Source: Diphasiastrum complanatum (Eukaryota > Streptophyta > Lycopodiopsida > Lycopodiales > Lycopodiaceae). From it: a stretch of 64,000 bases of DNA. The position numbers were made by a program, and so were the translations under genes. The stretch is taken from the NCBI GenBank assembly GCA_029204225.1, contig CM055092.1, positions 21,975,669 through 22,039,668 on the forward strand, read 5' to 3'. This document shows positions 37,801 to 47,788 of the stretch, one piece after another (within the stretch, counting starts at the first letter, position 1; each line of letters begins with the position of its first letter). Below the pieces are notes generated by a model. It was not told where the DNA came from, ran no database searches, and saw only the letters and a list, made by a program, of their open reading frames with translations.

Positions 37801-39455
37801 TGTTATGTGAAGCTAATCATTGCCTGAAGAGGATTGAAGTTTTTTCTCTAAATTTGATCCTCATGTGAATCATGCAAACCAAAGACATAGAATGAAATTG
37901 CAAAGTTGTCAATTCTCAAGTATGATGCTATCTATAAGCAAGGCAAAAGCCGTGTACGTTAATAATAAATATGCATGCACTAAAAAAAATGCCTTCAGAG
38001 GTTTTTCTGAAGTGAGAGTCTTCTCAAAAGAAGAGAATAGTAACCCTGTTTGAACTTCTGGAATTTTAGATTGATGCCATAGACCATTGTCAACTATCTG
38101 ACTGTGGTGGGAATAGAGTGGTAGCAACCTGTTTGTTGCTCTTCCACTGTCCTTTGGGCCATTTGGATGTCTTTCAACTCTCAAAAAAACCAGATTTCTG
38201 GTAGCTCACCTGTTTTTCGCCTCAATCAACTGTGTTTGATTGCTTGAAAGGGACAGTTGATTCTGAAACTACTCCTGGACAGCTGTGTTGTCTGAGGTTT
38301 AGTCTGTCGGCTATTTTAAGAGGCCGTGAAGCTGCTGAAGACCTGGTTAATTCAATGATTTATAAACACAGTTACATGATTCAAACCAACAAGGTTCCTG
38401 GGGGACCGTGACTCGTTGATGCCTGGAAAGCGCTTTTTCTTGGATGCTGCGTGTTGCATGTCTGCAGCCATGGATTCGATTTCCCAGCAATGGCAGCAGC
38501 AGAAATGGAGTTGAACCATTACGTTTACTTGGCTCCAGCGATGGTGGTTGTTGAAGAGTACTAAAACCATGAGAAAAAGAGGTGGAGGTAGTAGTACTTC
38601 TTGCTTCCTCTTATTCCTTATGGCAGCCATGGACAATACCATTTGGATTGTGAAAAGCCAGCAAGATTGCTCTTGAGATATGGATCCTAATCCTACACAC
38701 AGCCTATGTCTCCTGCTCGTGAGGTACCGACATCTACCTCTACCATGCATTCCGATGCCTTGTTGCTTGCAATTAACAATCTACAGCAACAGATTGTTGA
38801 CTTGCAATTCAAACACTCTCGGGATCAGCATGATTTGAAGGAGTTGACGCAGTTAAGGCAGCTATTGCATCAACCCTTGTTCACCCCTGAGATTTTTGCT
38901 GGGGAAAAGAAGGATAGAACCCTGGAGGTGGTCTTGCCGTGGATCGATCGATGGAGTTCGCACTTTTCCATGCATGATTCATTAAACGACAACAAGATCA
39001 ATCTAGCCGTCATGTACCTGTGAGGTAAAGCATTCACGTGGTGGCAAGATTTGAGGGGTAAGCCTGAAGTTCCTAAGAATTGGGAAGATTTTAGTAAGGC
39101 CTTTAAGGCGGCCTTCCTTCCTATTCTTGATATCGTCAATATGCAATGATCCATATGGGGAATCGGCGCTTGGATCAGTATTTACAAGAATTTCAGGAAG
39201 TCTATTCTCGTTTTGCAACTAGAATAGATTCTTTATTAGTAAAGTTGCATTTTATACTTGGGTTGCCAAGAGACTATCAGGTAGAGGTCAGGAGGAACCA
39301 GCTTCTTACCCTCAAGGATGCTGTTCGCTTCGCTAGGATATACGATGATACTCGTATAGTGGCCAACTCTAGACAAAAATTCATTTAGTGTTGCTAAATC
39401 AGCGTGGAGAAAATATTCCATGCTACCATGGAAGTACCAGGAGAAAATCAATTCA

Positions 39456-39489
<34 letters not shown>

Positions 39490-42400
39490 AACGAGATATC
39501 ACATAGTTCCTCTTGACAAATCAAGATTGAACCCTTTGAAGCCTTTATTCATATTCCAACAAGGTTAAATAAAGCTGAAAAGTATATAGTTTAGTTATCG
39601 ACTTATTAGGGAATGCAAAGATTTTTTACCAAGGTATTAGGGCAGATCCGTGCTATTCTAATCCTTCTGTAAAAAGTTACGTATCTTATGCATGTCCTTG
39701 CTGTCTAAGAACGTTTTGTTGAAAACCCTAATTTTGGATTTGGGTATATATGCTTAAAAACGGTGTAGGGTAGTACAAGCAAACCTAATTACGTTTCCAA
39801 AGTTTGAAAGTGTAGTTAAATGGTAAGGTATATGATAATCCATCAACATTCCCGCAGTGTATAAACGAACCATTATTTAAACAGAGTAAATATAGAAAAG
39901 GATAAATCCTCTTCTTGAATGATTGCCACAAAGCGTATATGTAACATCCGTGGCTTATGCGTGAATTGAATTCATTGAAAATACCCATACTTAGATTATT
40001 GTCGACGTTGCTATGCTATTCCCACGAAGTGTGTGTTCTTTAAGAAAAATCAATACATAATGCTCTCATTATATACCATAAAGCAAGCTTACTTCCGAAT
40101 CGTAATTAAAACGACTCGTCCTGTTTTGAATGCTTTATCTGTGACCTCTTCTCTTTGCATGTGCATTAGTCCTTATAAAAGTAATCTATTTTCCTGTGTG
40201 GGGGAATTTTTTTTCCAACTAGCTTGGGTTTGGATTATGAATGAGAAGACATTAATCATTGATATCAAGATCCTGGCAATGTCTACCTGCACGGCAGTAC
40301 ATGCACATCGAATATTGAATTTTTCGTTATGCAAGCATGGCAGATTATAGAGATGTTTCTGAATTGAGTTGTTTCAAGTACTCTGCTACAGATTTCCTCG
40401 GAGATGTGAACGTTGGAAGTTCAACTCTTAGCTTGCTCTTATAAATGTTGATGCTCCAAATATCTTGAATTTAATCAATGCTTCTTGATGCAGGTACCAA
40501 ACCCATTATTTGACCTCGCTGGCATTATGTGTGGTCAGTTCTTAGTTCCTTTCTGGAAGTTTTTTTCTGCAACCCTGATTGGCAAGGCTGTCTTCAAGAC
40601 TCATATACAGGTACTCATCTTTAAGTGAATCCTGACCTCAGAAACTTGTTCCGACCAAAATGGGCCGGAATGTACTGCTTTAGAACGTGTTAAATTTTTC
40701 TTCAAGACAACCTAAAAATTATCTAAAAGTAGTACGTACCAAAAACAAAAAAGAGCCAACCTCGTGAGCACCATGAGCACTATTTGCACGAATGGAAGAT
40801 GTACTGTTGGCTTCGTGGATCCAACAACATTGATCTGAAATCTGCTATTGATTTATCCTGGTTTGTTGAAAGCATATGTTTGCAGCAGTCTTCAACCCCA
40901 CTGTTTGATTGGTGTTGACTTCACACGAAATGCACGTGCACTTTGGATACATTCAAATAGTAAACACATTATTTAATCATTTGATCAATGTTAAAAGAAC
41001 ACTTTTGTTGTGTAAGCAATGAGATTCGCTTTTCAAGGGATTCAAATATGCTGACTGCAGTTTTACTAAGATCCTCCAGTTCAGTGCCCCCAAATGCCAT
41101 TGCCATTTCTCTTTTTTTTTTCCTACTTAAGTCTCTTTGCTTCTGTACAAAATAAGTTGGAGTTATTCAGCAAGCATTTGCTACTGTTCAGTAGGGTTAG
41201 ATATGGCTCAATAAAATTTCTTGTGGTTTGCTAAGGTTTCAGTATTAGGTTTTGATGTCAATTGGGTCATGATTTTTGCATTCAGGTTTACACAAGCTGA
41301 TGCCTGTTGGGTCAAGTTAATGGCATACGTAGTTCATTTTATATAAACGAGATCTCACCTAACTGCCCGGAATTGGACCTAAAACTATTGGAAATCTGTT
41401 TGATTTTAATCCTACATTTTTTCTCTAGACTCTTTCTCCTGATACTTATATTGCATGTATTCACCAATTTATTATTATTATTATTTTTTTGTGAATCGTG
41501 AATCTAGAATCGCCGGTCCATCTTTGACGTAGAGCAAAGCATATATATATATATATATATTTATATGTCCAACATCACATTTTTATGGATGGAGTATGTA
41601 CTTTTGGCCTCAAAATCTGATTAAAAAAAAAATGTCAATTTAATTTTTTTCCTCGCTTCATTCCAGAATGGGGAGCTATGATCCTGACCATCATATGCTA
41701 AGTTTTTCTTTGGCTTTTGAGCTGTGTTTGTCTAAGCAAGAAGCTAGAAAATGGACTGCAGTGAAAGTGGTATAAACAATATTAATTGATAGAACTTGTT
41801 AGTCCGTTCTGATGGCTTGTTTACAGGAAGATGTAAAGAGGAACAATTGGCCAAAGCAAATCTTGTTCAGAAATCAATTTTTCATTGATGTAGTGGAAAT
41901 TAGTTCTCATAGCATCTTCTTACCTTTTATCTGGACTAATCAAGGCCCAACAAGAGATGATACTCCAATCATCAGTTCTGCGTGTTTAGCATTAGGAGGC
42001 CAGTTTGTGTATTTCATTTAATTTACTTGCAACCAACTATGCATAGTTGCAAAGCAATTGCTTTGTTCCAGAGAGAGTATCGCCACAAGAGTCTCCAATT
42101 CACAATAGCTAGAATGATGAAGAAGATACATTATGAAGAGTTATGAGACTCAATAAAACTAACTAATCTAGGCTATCACATAACTCTAAAATATCAAGGG
42201 GTCTTGTATGTCAAAGTTCAATAAATATATATAAAAGAAATGTGCCAGGCACAAACTAGTCATTATTCCTAGGGAAGCATCCCCTTGCTCACCATCTTGC
42301 GCATGCTTGCTTTCATCTGGGATTACCCCTGTGAGCTTTGAAGTGTGTGGCTGATGAATAAAGTCAAGAACATAGTGAAATTGTTCCAGTGAAATATTAG

Positions 42401-43073
42401 CATTGTGTAACGACATGGAAGACCAATTTTGCTATTTCATTCCTTAAGCTTTCTGTCCTGTTCTCTTCTTTCTTGTGTTTCCCAGCTTATAGGAGTGTGG
42501 AGTCTGGAAACTTTCTAGCACTTGTCAGCTACCAATGTTTTACTCAAAGAAATATATGACACTGCAGATAAGCACTTGCCTGGGTATTGTGGAAGTCTGT
42601 GATAGTGAGTAGCACTGATTAGCTTGTAGACTACTATTATGGTTCCCGCTGGTCCTAGTTTTTATTTTATTTTTATTCCCTAAATTTGTCGACCTTTGTA
42701 TTTACTATTCTTGATTCTGACATCATGTGGTAAGTTTGTAAGAGGCTCATGTGATTTGTATTCAGATTAGAATTTTGTAGAAGATTGTAAGATCGATGTT
42801 CAGTCTTTTTTCAGGCTTGACGATGTACCACTCTATGCTATGATTAACGGTTCTGTTCAGTATTGTAATTGACATGCCTCCAATCATAACCTGGCGTTTC
42901 AGACTGTCTTCATCATTTTGGTCTGCAATGCCCATACATTGGACATCATTGAAGCTGGTTTGGGTTGGCTGCTTCAGCAAATTCCTGGCTTTGCCTATGT
43001 TTTACCTCAGATTATGTCGGTGCTAAATAATGCAAAGGATAAGTTTCGCCATGGAAAGCATGTTGTCTCAAAG

Positions 43074-43129
<56 letters not shown>

Positions 43130-43373
43130 GACTGTGTTTTTGTTCTTGCAGCCTGGAAATTTTTCAGTTGCATTCATATGGAACACACTGGTTTTGCTCA
43201 TGTTAGCTGGATACTTAGGTTCTATCATAACCTCAACTGCTCAAGGTTATCTCATAGAAAAGCAAAAGATTGAAGTAAAAGCTTTACAAGCAAAGCAGGA
43301 GCTTTTACATGGAAGCTGTGCAGAATATGGTGAAAAGAAAAAGAGAAATCAAATGACCGACGAATACAACTGA
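23494..43373 (+). CDS. KMS1: VMP1/KMS1-type ER membrane protein (nine coding exons)
   Basis: Exons: 23494-23587, 23784-23837, 26213-26427, 26637-26715, 26873-27184, 27680-27837, 40494-40610, 42903-43073, 43152-43373. All introns are GT-AG, all phases agree, and the total is 473 codons plus TGA. Recognisable parts are [67 protein letters not shown] and [16 protein letters not shown], which belong to the VTT (SNARE-associated/DedA-like) domain of vacuole membrane protein 1. About six hydrophobic segments and a Lys-rich tail are visible. Plant members (KMS1/KMS2) act at the ER in early secretory traffic; VMP1 relatives have lipid-scramblase and autophagy roles. The first two exons (coiled-coil-like N-terminus) are less certain than the rest. 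I cannot tell KMS1 from KMS2. Introns are very unequal, the sixth being 12.7 kb. Confidence 0.9.
23838..26212 (+). other. Intron 2 of the VMP1/KMS1-type gene
   Basis: A 2375-bp AT- and T-rich intron between donor gttagt (23838) and acceptor acag (26209-26212). No transposon domain or other gene was recognised in it. Confidence 0.7.
26213..27837 (+). other. Exons 3-6 cluster of the VMP1/KMS1-type gene
   Basis: Exon 3 (215 bp) encodes the first membrane segment and the DGPHEK signature. Exon 4 (79 bp) encodes [18 protein letters not shown]. Exon 5 (312 bp) holds the LYLGPHIA and [12 protein letters not shown] motifs. Exon 6 (158 bp) holds an acidic loop and [10 protein letters not shown]. Short introns of 209, 157 and 495 bp separate them. 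These four exons give the strongest protein evidence for the gene. Confidence 0.92.
27798..28195 (+). repeat. Tandem duplication (199 bp x 2) spanning the exon 6 end and its donor
   Basis: 27798-27996 and 27997-28195 match with three or four differences. Each copy holds the last ~40 bases of exon 6, the donor gtaagt and about 155 bases of intron. The second donor is at 28037. Confidence 0.93.
28196..28784. other. Intron 6, no element recognised
   Basis: A short (AT)n run at 28196-28208 followed by AT-rich sequence without domains, LTR ends or RNA genes. Confidence 0.5.
28785..28859. repeat. Microsatellite (GA)37
   Basis: An uninterrupted GA tract adjoining the downstream end of a minus-strand LINE fragment. 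Confidence 0.97.
28860..29455 (-). pseudogene. LINE ORF2 fragment B: endonuclease C-terminus and linker
   Basis: The minus strand reads SVVDYLMGS, then [13 protein letters not shown], which is the C-terminal part of a LINE apurinic-type endonuclease (SDH is its conserved end motif). A basic linker follows ([15 protein letters not shown]) and [10 protein letters not shown]. Frames are broken by several stops. A related copy is at 34479-35215. Confidence 0.7.
29456..29603 (-). pseudogene. LINE ORF2 fragment A, reverse-transcriptase part
   Basis: The minus strand reads [19 protein letters not shown], typical of the non-LTR RT region before the fingers/palm. This is the continuation of the fragment at 34479-35215, cut by the chromovirus between them. 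It runs directly into fragment B, which starts again from the endonuclease. Confidence 0.65.
29604..29962 (-). repeat. 3' LTR of element 5
   Basis: On the minus strand it begins TATTACAAGACCG (the 5' copy has TGTTACGAGACCG) directly after the polypurine tract aagggggaggga, and ends near gttcctaaca. The part 29767-29962 matches 34267-34478. Confidence 0.75.
29975..30960 (-). pseudogene. Element 5 integrase and chromodomain remnants
   Basis: The minus strand shows the integrase core end ([21 protein letters not shown], 30482-30742), the integrase C-terminal region (30198-30467, [16 protein letters not shown]) and a chromodomain (about 30000-30190: [18 protein letters not shown]) whose next codon region carries a stop. 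An upstream piece ([12 protein letters not shown]) lies near 30890-30950. The pieces are in different frames. The chromodomain places the element among chromoviruses. Confidence 0.82.
30961..31250 (-). pseudogene. Element 5 end of RNase H
   Basis: The minus strand reads [14 protein letters not shown], then [17 protein letters not shown], the usual end of gypsy RNase H. It is separated from the rest of RNase H by an unrelated insertion at about 31250-31610. Confidence 0.8.
31250..31610 (-). other. Unrecognised open insertion within element 5 RNase H
   Basis: A stretch of about 360 bp separates CNQPELS and [10 protein letters not shown], which are adjacent in related RNase H domains. It is open for about 125 codons on the minus strand (for example [20 protein letters not shown]), while surrounding pol frames are broken. 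I recognise no family. It could be a captured host exon, another transposon piece or a diverged sequence open by chance. Confidence 0.55.
31591..32584 (-). pseudogene. Element 5 reverse transcriptase and RNase H start
   Basis: 32144-32584 encodes the RT core from [18 protein letters not shown] to [12 protein letters not shown] (FLDD catalytic box, with two Asp kept). 31809-32234 encodes the thumb and connection ([12 protein letters not shown]). 31591-31935 encodes RNase H ([15 protein letters not shown], where the usual catalytic TDAS reads TNAS). Frames overlap through small indels. Confidence 0.87.
32839..33414 (-). pseudogene. Element 5 retropepsin-like protease
   Basis: The minus strand reads [19 protein letters not shown], a gypsy aspartic protease in which the active-site D-S/T-G reads D-D-G. 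The [14 protein letters not shown] motif follows. Upstream DNA (33420-33720, minus) shows remnants of the zinc-knuckle region ([12 protein letters not shown]-like, broken). Confidence 0.75.
33782..33814. repeat. 12-bp-arm inverted repeat with B-box-like core
   Basis: CCGATTCGAACC and GGTTCGAATCGG lie 9 bp apart and form a perfect hairpin. A third GATTCGAACC is at 33770-33779. The core resembles the tRNA B box (GGTTCGANTCC), but no full tRNA fold was found. Confidence 0.6.
33955..34262 (-). pseudogene. Element 5 Gag fragment
   Basis: The minus strand reads [16 protein letters not shown], then a capsid-type stretch with [29 protein letters not shown]. It is the C-terminal half of a retrotransposon gag domain and abuts the LTR remnant, showing that the leader and Gag N-terminus were deleted. 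Confidence 0.75.
34267..34478 (-). repeat. 5' LTR remnant of element 5
   Basis: About 212 bp similar to 29767-29962; on the minus strand it starts TGTTACGAGACCG at 34478. The 3' part of this LTR is missing. Confidence 0.75.
34479..35215 (-). pseudogene. LINE ORF2 fragment A: endonuclease end, linker and RT start
   Basis: The minus strand, read from 35215, gives a stretch similar to fragment B ([33 protein letters not shown]) and then [17 protein letters not shown], typical of the start of a LINE RT region. It stops at 34479 where element 5 begins; the frame resumes at 29603 ([10 protein letters not shown]). Several stops are present. Confidence 0.72.
35216..36520. other. Intron 6, no gene recognised
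   Basis: AT-rich sequence with short open frames only. A GC-richer patch at 35530-35585 and a ccttgcag near 35696 were checked, but no neighbouring coding similarity to the host gene was found. Confidence 0.5.
36521..36835 (-). mobile_element. Possible minus-strand LTR end with Met-tRNA primer site
   Basis: On the minus strand TGGTATCAGAGCC (36521-36533) is a standard primer site, and the sequence at higher coordinates would be the LTR. A TATA-like stretch (gtataagtata, minus strand) is near 36750. The LTR bounds are not fixed and no internal coding region follows downstream on this strand. Confidence 0.4.
36895..37303 (+). pseudogene. Ty1/copia GAG-pre-integrase fragment
   Basis: The plus-strand frame reads [10 protein letters not shown], then [31 protein letters not shown] and [11 protein letters not shown]. 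This is the HHCC zinc-binding pre-integrase domain and the start of a copia integrase core. The copia polyprotein stops at 37303, where unrelated DNA starting TGTTACGATCC begins. Confidence 0.82.
37304..38690. other. Intron 6, unassigned sequence, possibly LTR-derived
   Basis: It begins TGTTACGATCC and has a TATA-like tctatataat near 37559, which could be an LTR cutting the copia fragment. No matching second copy was found. No gene is recognised. Confidence 0.35.
38700..39388 (+). pseudogene. Ty3/gypsy gag fragment
   Basis: The plus strand reads a coiled-coil N-terminus ([17 protein letters not shown]), then a capsid domain: LAVMYL[14 protein letters not shown], [15 protein letters not shown], and after a frameshift [32 protein letters not shown]. 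Stops at about 39021 and 39147 and the frameshift make it a pseudogene. Confidence 0.83.
39389..40493. other. Intron 6, 3' end
   Basis: It contains a (GA)n microsatellite at 39458-39487 and AT-rich DNA. It ends at the acceptor gatgcag (40487-40493) of exon 7. No gene is recognised. Confidence 0.6.
40494..40610 (+). other. Exon 7 of the VMP1/KMS1-type gene
   Basis: A 39-codon exon with [16 protein letters not shown] and [14 protein letters not shown], flanked by tgcag and gtactc. It is the conserved C-terminal half of the VTT domain. It lies 12.7 kb from exon 6, and the reading phase is kept. Confidence 0.93.
40611..42902 (+). other. Intron 7 of the VMP1/KMS1-type gene
   Basis: A 2292-bp AT-rich intron with an (AT)n run at about 41540-41561. 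No transposon domain was recognised in it. Confidence 0.7.
42903..43373 (+). other. Exons 8-9 of the VMP1/KMS1-type gene with 78-bp intron
   Basis: Exon 8 (42903-43073) encodes [20 protein letters not shown] and an amphipathic stretch. Exon 9 (43152-43373) encodes the last membrane segment ([19 protein letters not shown]) and a Lys-rich tail ending DEYN. The intron between them is 78 bp, a multiple of three, and open in frame. Confidence 0.88.
43076..43123 (+). repeat. (TC)24 microsatellite inside intron 8
   Basis: It begins two bases after the donor GT (43074-43075) and fills more than half of the intron. Confidence 0.96.
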
Positions 43374-43745
43374 GTTTATAAAATTCATCCGCTCCAGTGG
43401 GGACACTCTTCAGTGGGCACAAGACAGATCAAATGCTAATCATAAATCATTGATCATACACTCAGTGCTCTCATTCCAAAAGGCAGCTATGTGCCATGGC
43501 AGAGAAGCATGAAATGGGCTCATCCTGCGGGTGATTTTATTTCTTTTGAAGTGCCTATACAAATATGGCACCACTAATGTTCCAAATGGTGTCAAAGGAC
43601 ATGTTGCATTTAGTCCTAATTTCATTCACCCAAACCCTAGCAGATCTTGGGTTACAAATTAATATGAGCAGTGACATCATTTTTCTTTGTGGTGTTGTTT
43701 GAATGTAACGAAAACCAGAAATAAAGATCGATCATTTTGCCACTC
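43374..43745 (+). terminator. Probable 3' UTR and polyadenylation signal of the VMP1/KMS1-type gene
   Basis: AATAAA at 43720-43725 lies about 350 bp after the stop codon, followed by a T-rich stretch. The cleavage site itself cannot be read from sequence. Confidence 0.55.
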
Positions 43746-44540
43746 TATTTTGTCAGCTTCATTATTTGAAGTAAAATAATCTTGTAGAACAGCAGAAAAG
43801 ACCATTCAAGAGTTCCTGGTTCTTTACGAATGGGTTGGTTAAGACTGGTGGCCACATGTTTGGCCTGCCAAAACCATAACTAATAGCTAGTTTCTTGTAC
43901 TAGATGCAAACATTGTTTTCTTTCGCAAGTAGCACAGGCCGACCAACTAGTACTGCCTTAAATCTAGTTTTGACAGATGCTAGTTGGAGACATGTCCGGT
44001 CAGATAACAAGCAGGCTCGCTTTCCAAGAGGAATGGTTTCCGTGATTTGAGGCTTAGGTGTGCACCAAATGGAAAATGAAAAGTGGGCTAAGAACATTTA
44101 GAAAACCGAAAAACTAAAGAGCTACTATAGACTAGATAACATGTTATACGATTTTAAGGGAATAAATTATTGGGAAATTAGGCACTCAGAAGATTTTGAT
44201 GCTTCAAGACATTAGCGAGTACTCTGTTGAACATGCTTGCTCTCACATCTCTCTCTCTCTCTCTCCCTCCATTGCTATCCAACTCGGCCACAGTAAGGGG
44301 CTTTCACTATTGAACTGAAGCACCACTTGCTGACATAAGGCAGGTGCTCTGGGTACAAAGCCTAGAGTTTCAACCAAATGTCCACAAATATGATATCATC
44401 CTCAAACATATTCATTGTAAGAAAAGGGTAAGGACATGCATGGTCAAATCTTGATTATCAACATTGTTTAAGCAATATGCACTTACAAATCATTCTCCAG
44501 CCCGAGTATAACAACCTAACTCCACCTTGTGGAACTCGCA
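43746..44540. other. Intergenic DNA, no gene recognised
   Basis: It contains a short (CT)n run at about 44249-44266. No supported ORF or repeat family. Confidence 0.5.
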
Positions 44541-44542
44541 AG

Positions 44543-45230
44543 AATCCATATGCCCTATTTAAAGAAAAGAAGGTTATATCTTCTCTAGATATGATGGCCT
44601 GTTCAGCTTCATCTGGCAATCTTAGACAGATAGATAGAAAGCAAAGAATACTTGAGTGCGATCTCTGTTTTGACATGCATGGTCAAAGAAACACCAAAGA
44701 AAAGAATCCACATGTCCTATCTAAAGAAAGGAACTTATGTCTTCTCTAGATATGATGGCCTGTTCAGCTTCATCTGGCAATCTTAGACAGATAGATAGAA
44801 AGCAAAGAATACTTGAGTGCGATCTCTGTTTTGACATGCGCGGTGGTCGAAGAAACACCAAAAACAAAATCTATGAGGTAAGAATTACATTTTCAAAGTA
44901 AGAGGGATCAAGAAAGAGATGGACTAGTGCTTCCAATGGCAAAATCAAGAAAAATCTAGTTCAAAGAGTCTGTGTGAAGGTGTGGCTGTCTATTGACACG
45001 TTTTCACATCTACTCCAACCTTTTCAAGCTAGTTTGATGTAATTTAACGACGAGGACCAAGTAGATGTAATAGCTTCCAAGTTAAGAAAAGAACTTTGTC
45101 TTTCTAGATGTGTTGACCTCTGAAGCCTCATTTGACAGATAGAAAGCAGAGAATATGTGAGCACATTGGAGTGTAATCTTGGCTTTGACATGCATGCCCA
45201 AAGAAATACCAAAAAACAAGATCCATAAGG
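44543..45230. repeat. Tandem repeat, 161-bp unit, two close copies and one diverged copy
   Basis: 44543-44703 and 44704-44864 share a nearly identical core (tctctagatatgatggcc through gatctctgttttgacatgc). A third, diverged copy lies at about 45100-45230. No coding function is apparent. Confidence 0.85.
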
Positions 45231-45499
45231 TCAGAATGACATCCAAGTTCCCCGAAGTAAGAGGCTTCAAAAAGAGAGAAAAGCAAACTAGCCTTTCTAG
45301 AGGCAAAATAAAAAAAAAATCCAATTAAGAGAGTCTACATGAAGTTGTGGTTCTTCACTGACATGTACTCCAATCTCTTGAAGCTAATTTGATGTGAATT
45401 AATAATGAGGACTTGCATAGGTGTAAGAGCTCCTAAGTATGCAACAAAAAGTTTTGATTGCTAGAAAAGTGCAGCATGTGCTAAACAATCCATGGTTCT

Positions 45500-47756
45500 T
45501 AATCTTGACTATCCTTTTGGTAAGGTCGATCTCCCTGTCTGTCATAGCTGCATCTTTGGAAAGCAGACTAGGATTCCTTTTAGATCAAATCATATGCATG
45601 CAGCAAAAAGTCTGTTAGATGTTGTTCATACGGATATATGTGGACACTCCCTCATTGCTAGATGAGAAGTATTTCATCACCTTTATTGACGAATTCTCCA
45701 GAAGAATTGCTATCTATTTCATTAAACAGAAATCAGAGGCTTTCATCAAATTCAGACAATTCAAAGAGCATGCTGAGAATCAGACAAACAAATCAAAGCA
45801 TTGAGGTCAGATAAGGGGGGAGAATACATCTCCAATGAATTCAAGGACTACTGCCTTAACGACGACATTGAGCAACAATACATCATCTCCTATTCACCTC
45901 AGTCAAATGGTCTTGCTAAGAGAAAGAACAGAACCTTAGTTGAATCGACAAAGTGCATGTTTTCACATGCTACACTTTCGAAGTGATTCTGGGCTGAAGC
46001 TGTTTCAACAACAACCTATATTCAGAACAGATGTCCTACTAAAGGCCTCTCATACAAAACACCATTCGAAGTTTGGACATGTACCAAACCTTCTTTATCA
46101 AACTTATGAGTTTTTGAATGTACTGCTTTTGCGCAGATACCTCGTGATCTCAGGAAGAAGCTCAACTTCCAGAGTTTCAAATGTGTTTTTGTCAACTACA
46201 CTACTTTAGATCAAGCCTACAAGTTGTTCGATCCCATCGAGTCGAAGATATTCACTAGTCGGGATGTCATCTTCATCGAAGATCAGTTTCAAGACCTCAA
46301 AGGAAAGGGCAGTCCCCATGTAGCCGACCTGTCAGATTCTCCCGCAACTTTCCAGTTCCGCAGGTGACTATTTCCATTAAAGTCCAAGCTCTCCTACTTT
46401 TGATGAACAACAAATCAATGGCGGATCAGAAGATGATGATGTTGCAGTTCAGCAACTATAGTATGATGGAAATGATCAACTTCTTCCATTACCCAGAAGA
46501 TCATCAAGGACTAGCCGACCACCTGAAAGGTATATCAATGTGTTTGCAGCCTATCTTGTTCAGGAACTGACGTCTGTCCAAGAGGCACTCAGTCAACCTA
46601 ATTCTGATCTCTGAAAAGAAGCTATAGATAAAGAGAATTCATCTATTATCAAGAACCAGACATGGACAGTTGTCGAATTACTTGCCAGCAGAAACGTAGT
46701 TGATTGCAAATGGATTTTCAAAGTCAAGTACAATGCAGATGAAAGCATCAACAGAAGAAAGACACGACTTGTCGTCAGAGGATTTTCTCAGATATAAAAT
46801 GTCGATTACACTGAAACTTTCAGTCCAGTAGTCAAGCATTCTTCTATTAGACTTTTGCTATCATTTGTTACTGTAGCAAATTTGGAAATACATCAAATGG
46901 ATGTATAGACATCATATCTCAATGGAGTTATTGAAGAAGACATTTACATGGTGCAACCAAAGGTTATATTATCGAGGGTAAACACAATCATGTGTGTAAA
47001 CCATAAGGCACTTTATGGCTTGAAGCAATCTGCTCGAGCATGGTTTCAAAGGATCACTACTTTCCTTATTGATCACAACTATACACCTAGCTCTTCAGAT
47101 TCAAACGTTTACTTCAAAGCAGTGCAACAGTCTTTTATCATTATCACTTTATACGTGGATGATACATTGTTTTTTAGCAACAATACCGATCCGATAAAAG
47201 AGGCCAAGACAATGCTATCTTCCGAATTCGACATGACTAGAGCTATTATGGACTTTTGCATTTGTTATGGAACAGTCAGCAATGACAAACTCAATTTACT
47301 CAAGGTTTATACAGATGCAAGTTGTGCAGGAGATGTAGACACTCGTAAATCCACTTCCGGATTTATATTCTTCCTCAACAACCGTCCAGTTTCTTGGAAC
47401 AGTCGCAAGCAATCTTCGATAGCTCTATCTTCCATTGAATCAGAGTATATCACAGCCTCTCAAGCTACAAAGGAAGCAATTTGGTTGAGAAATTTACTCT
47501 CAGATATCGGTCTGAATCAATATGCTCTGACGACATTATTATTATTACTTTATACGCCATTGCTTTATCAGCCAACCCTAGATTTCATTCCAGGAGTAAG
47601 CACATTGAACTGAAGTATAATTTCGTCAGAAGCAAAGTTCTCAACGAAGAGGTTAGATTACAGTACTGTAGAACGCATGATATGACAATGTATGTTTTTA
47701 CCAAAGCATTAAGTTTGGAGTCACACAGAAGATTCTATGTAGAACTAAGTTAAGGT
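45500..47756 (+). pseudogene. Ty1/copia pol relic: integrase, RT, RNase H
   Basis: In order: end of the pre-integrase domain (CHSCIFGKQTRIPFRSN, about 45540); integrase core (FITFIDEFSRR, RSDKGGEYISNEFKDY, SYSPQSNGLAKRKNRT, where the usual catalytic Glu of the GxAERKN motif is Lys); RT (NQTWTVVELLASRNVVDCKW near 46650, LYVDDTLFFSN near 47150); RNase H (VYTDASCAGDVDTRKSTSGF, SIESEYITAS). A deletion joins the RT thumb to RNase H near 47250. Stops and frameshifts are numerous. Confidence 0.9.
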
Positions 47757-47788
47757 CAAGGCCTTCAAGGATTCAGATTAAGAGAGAG

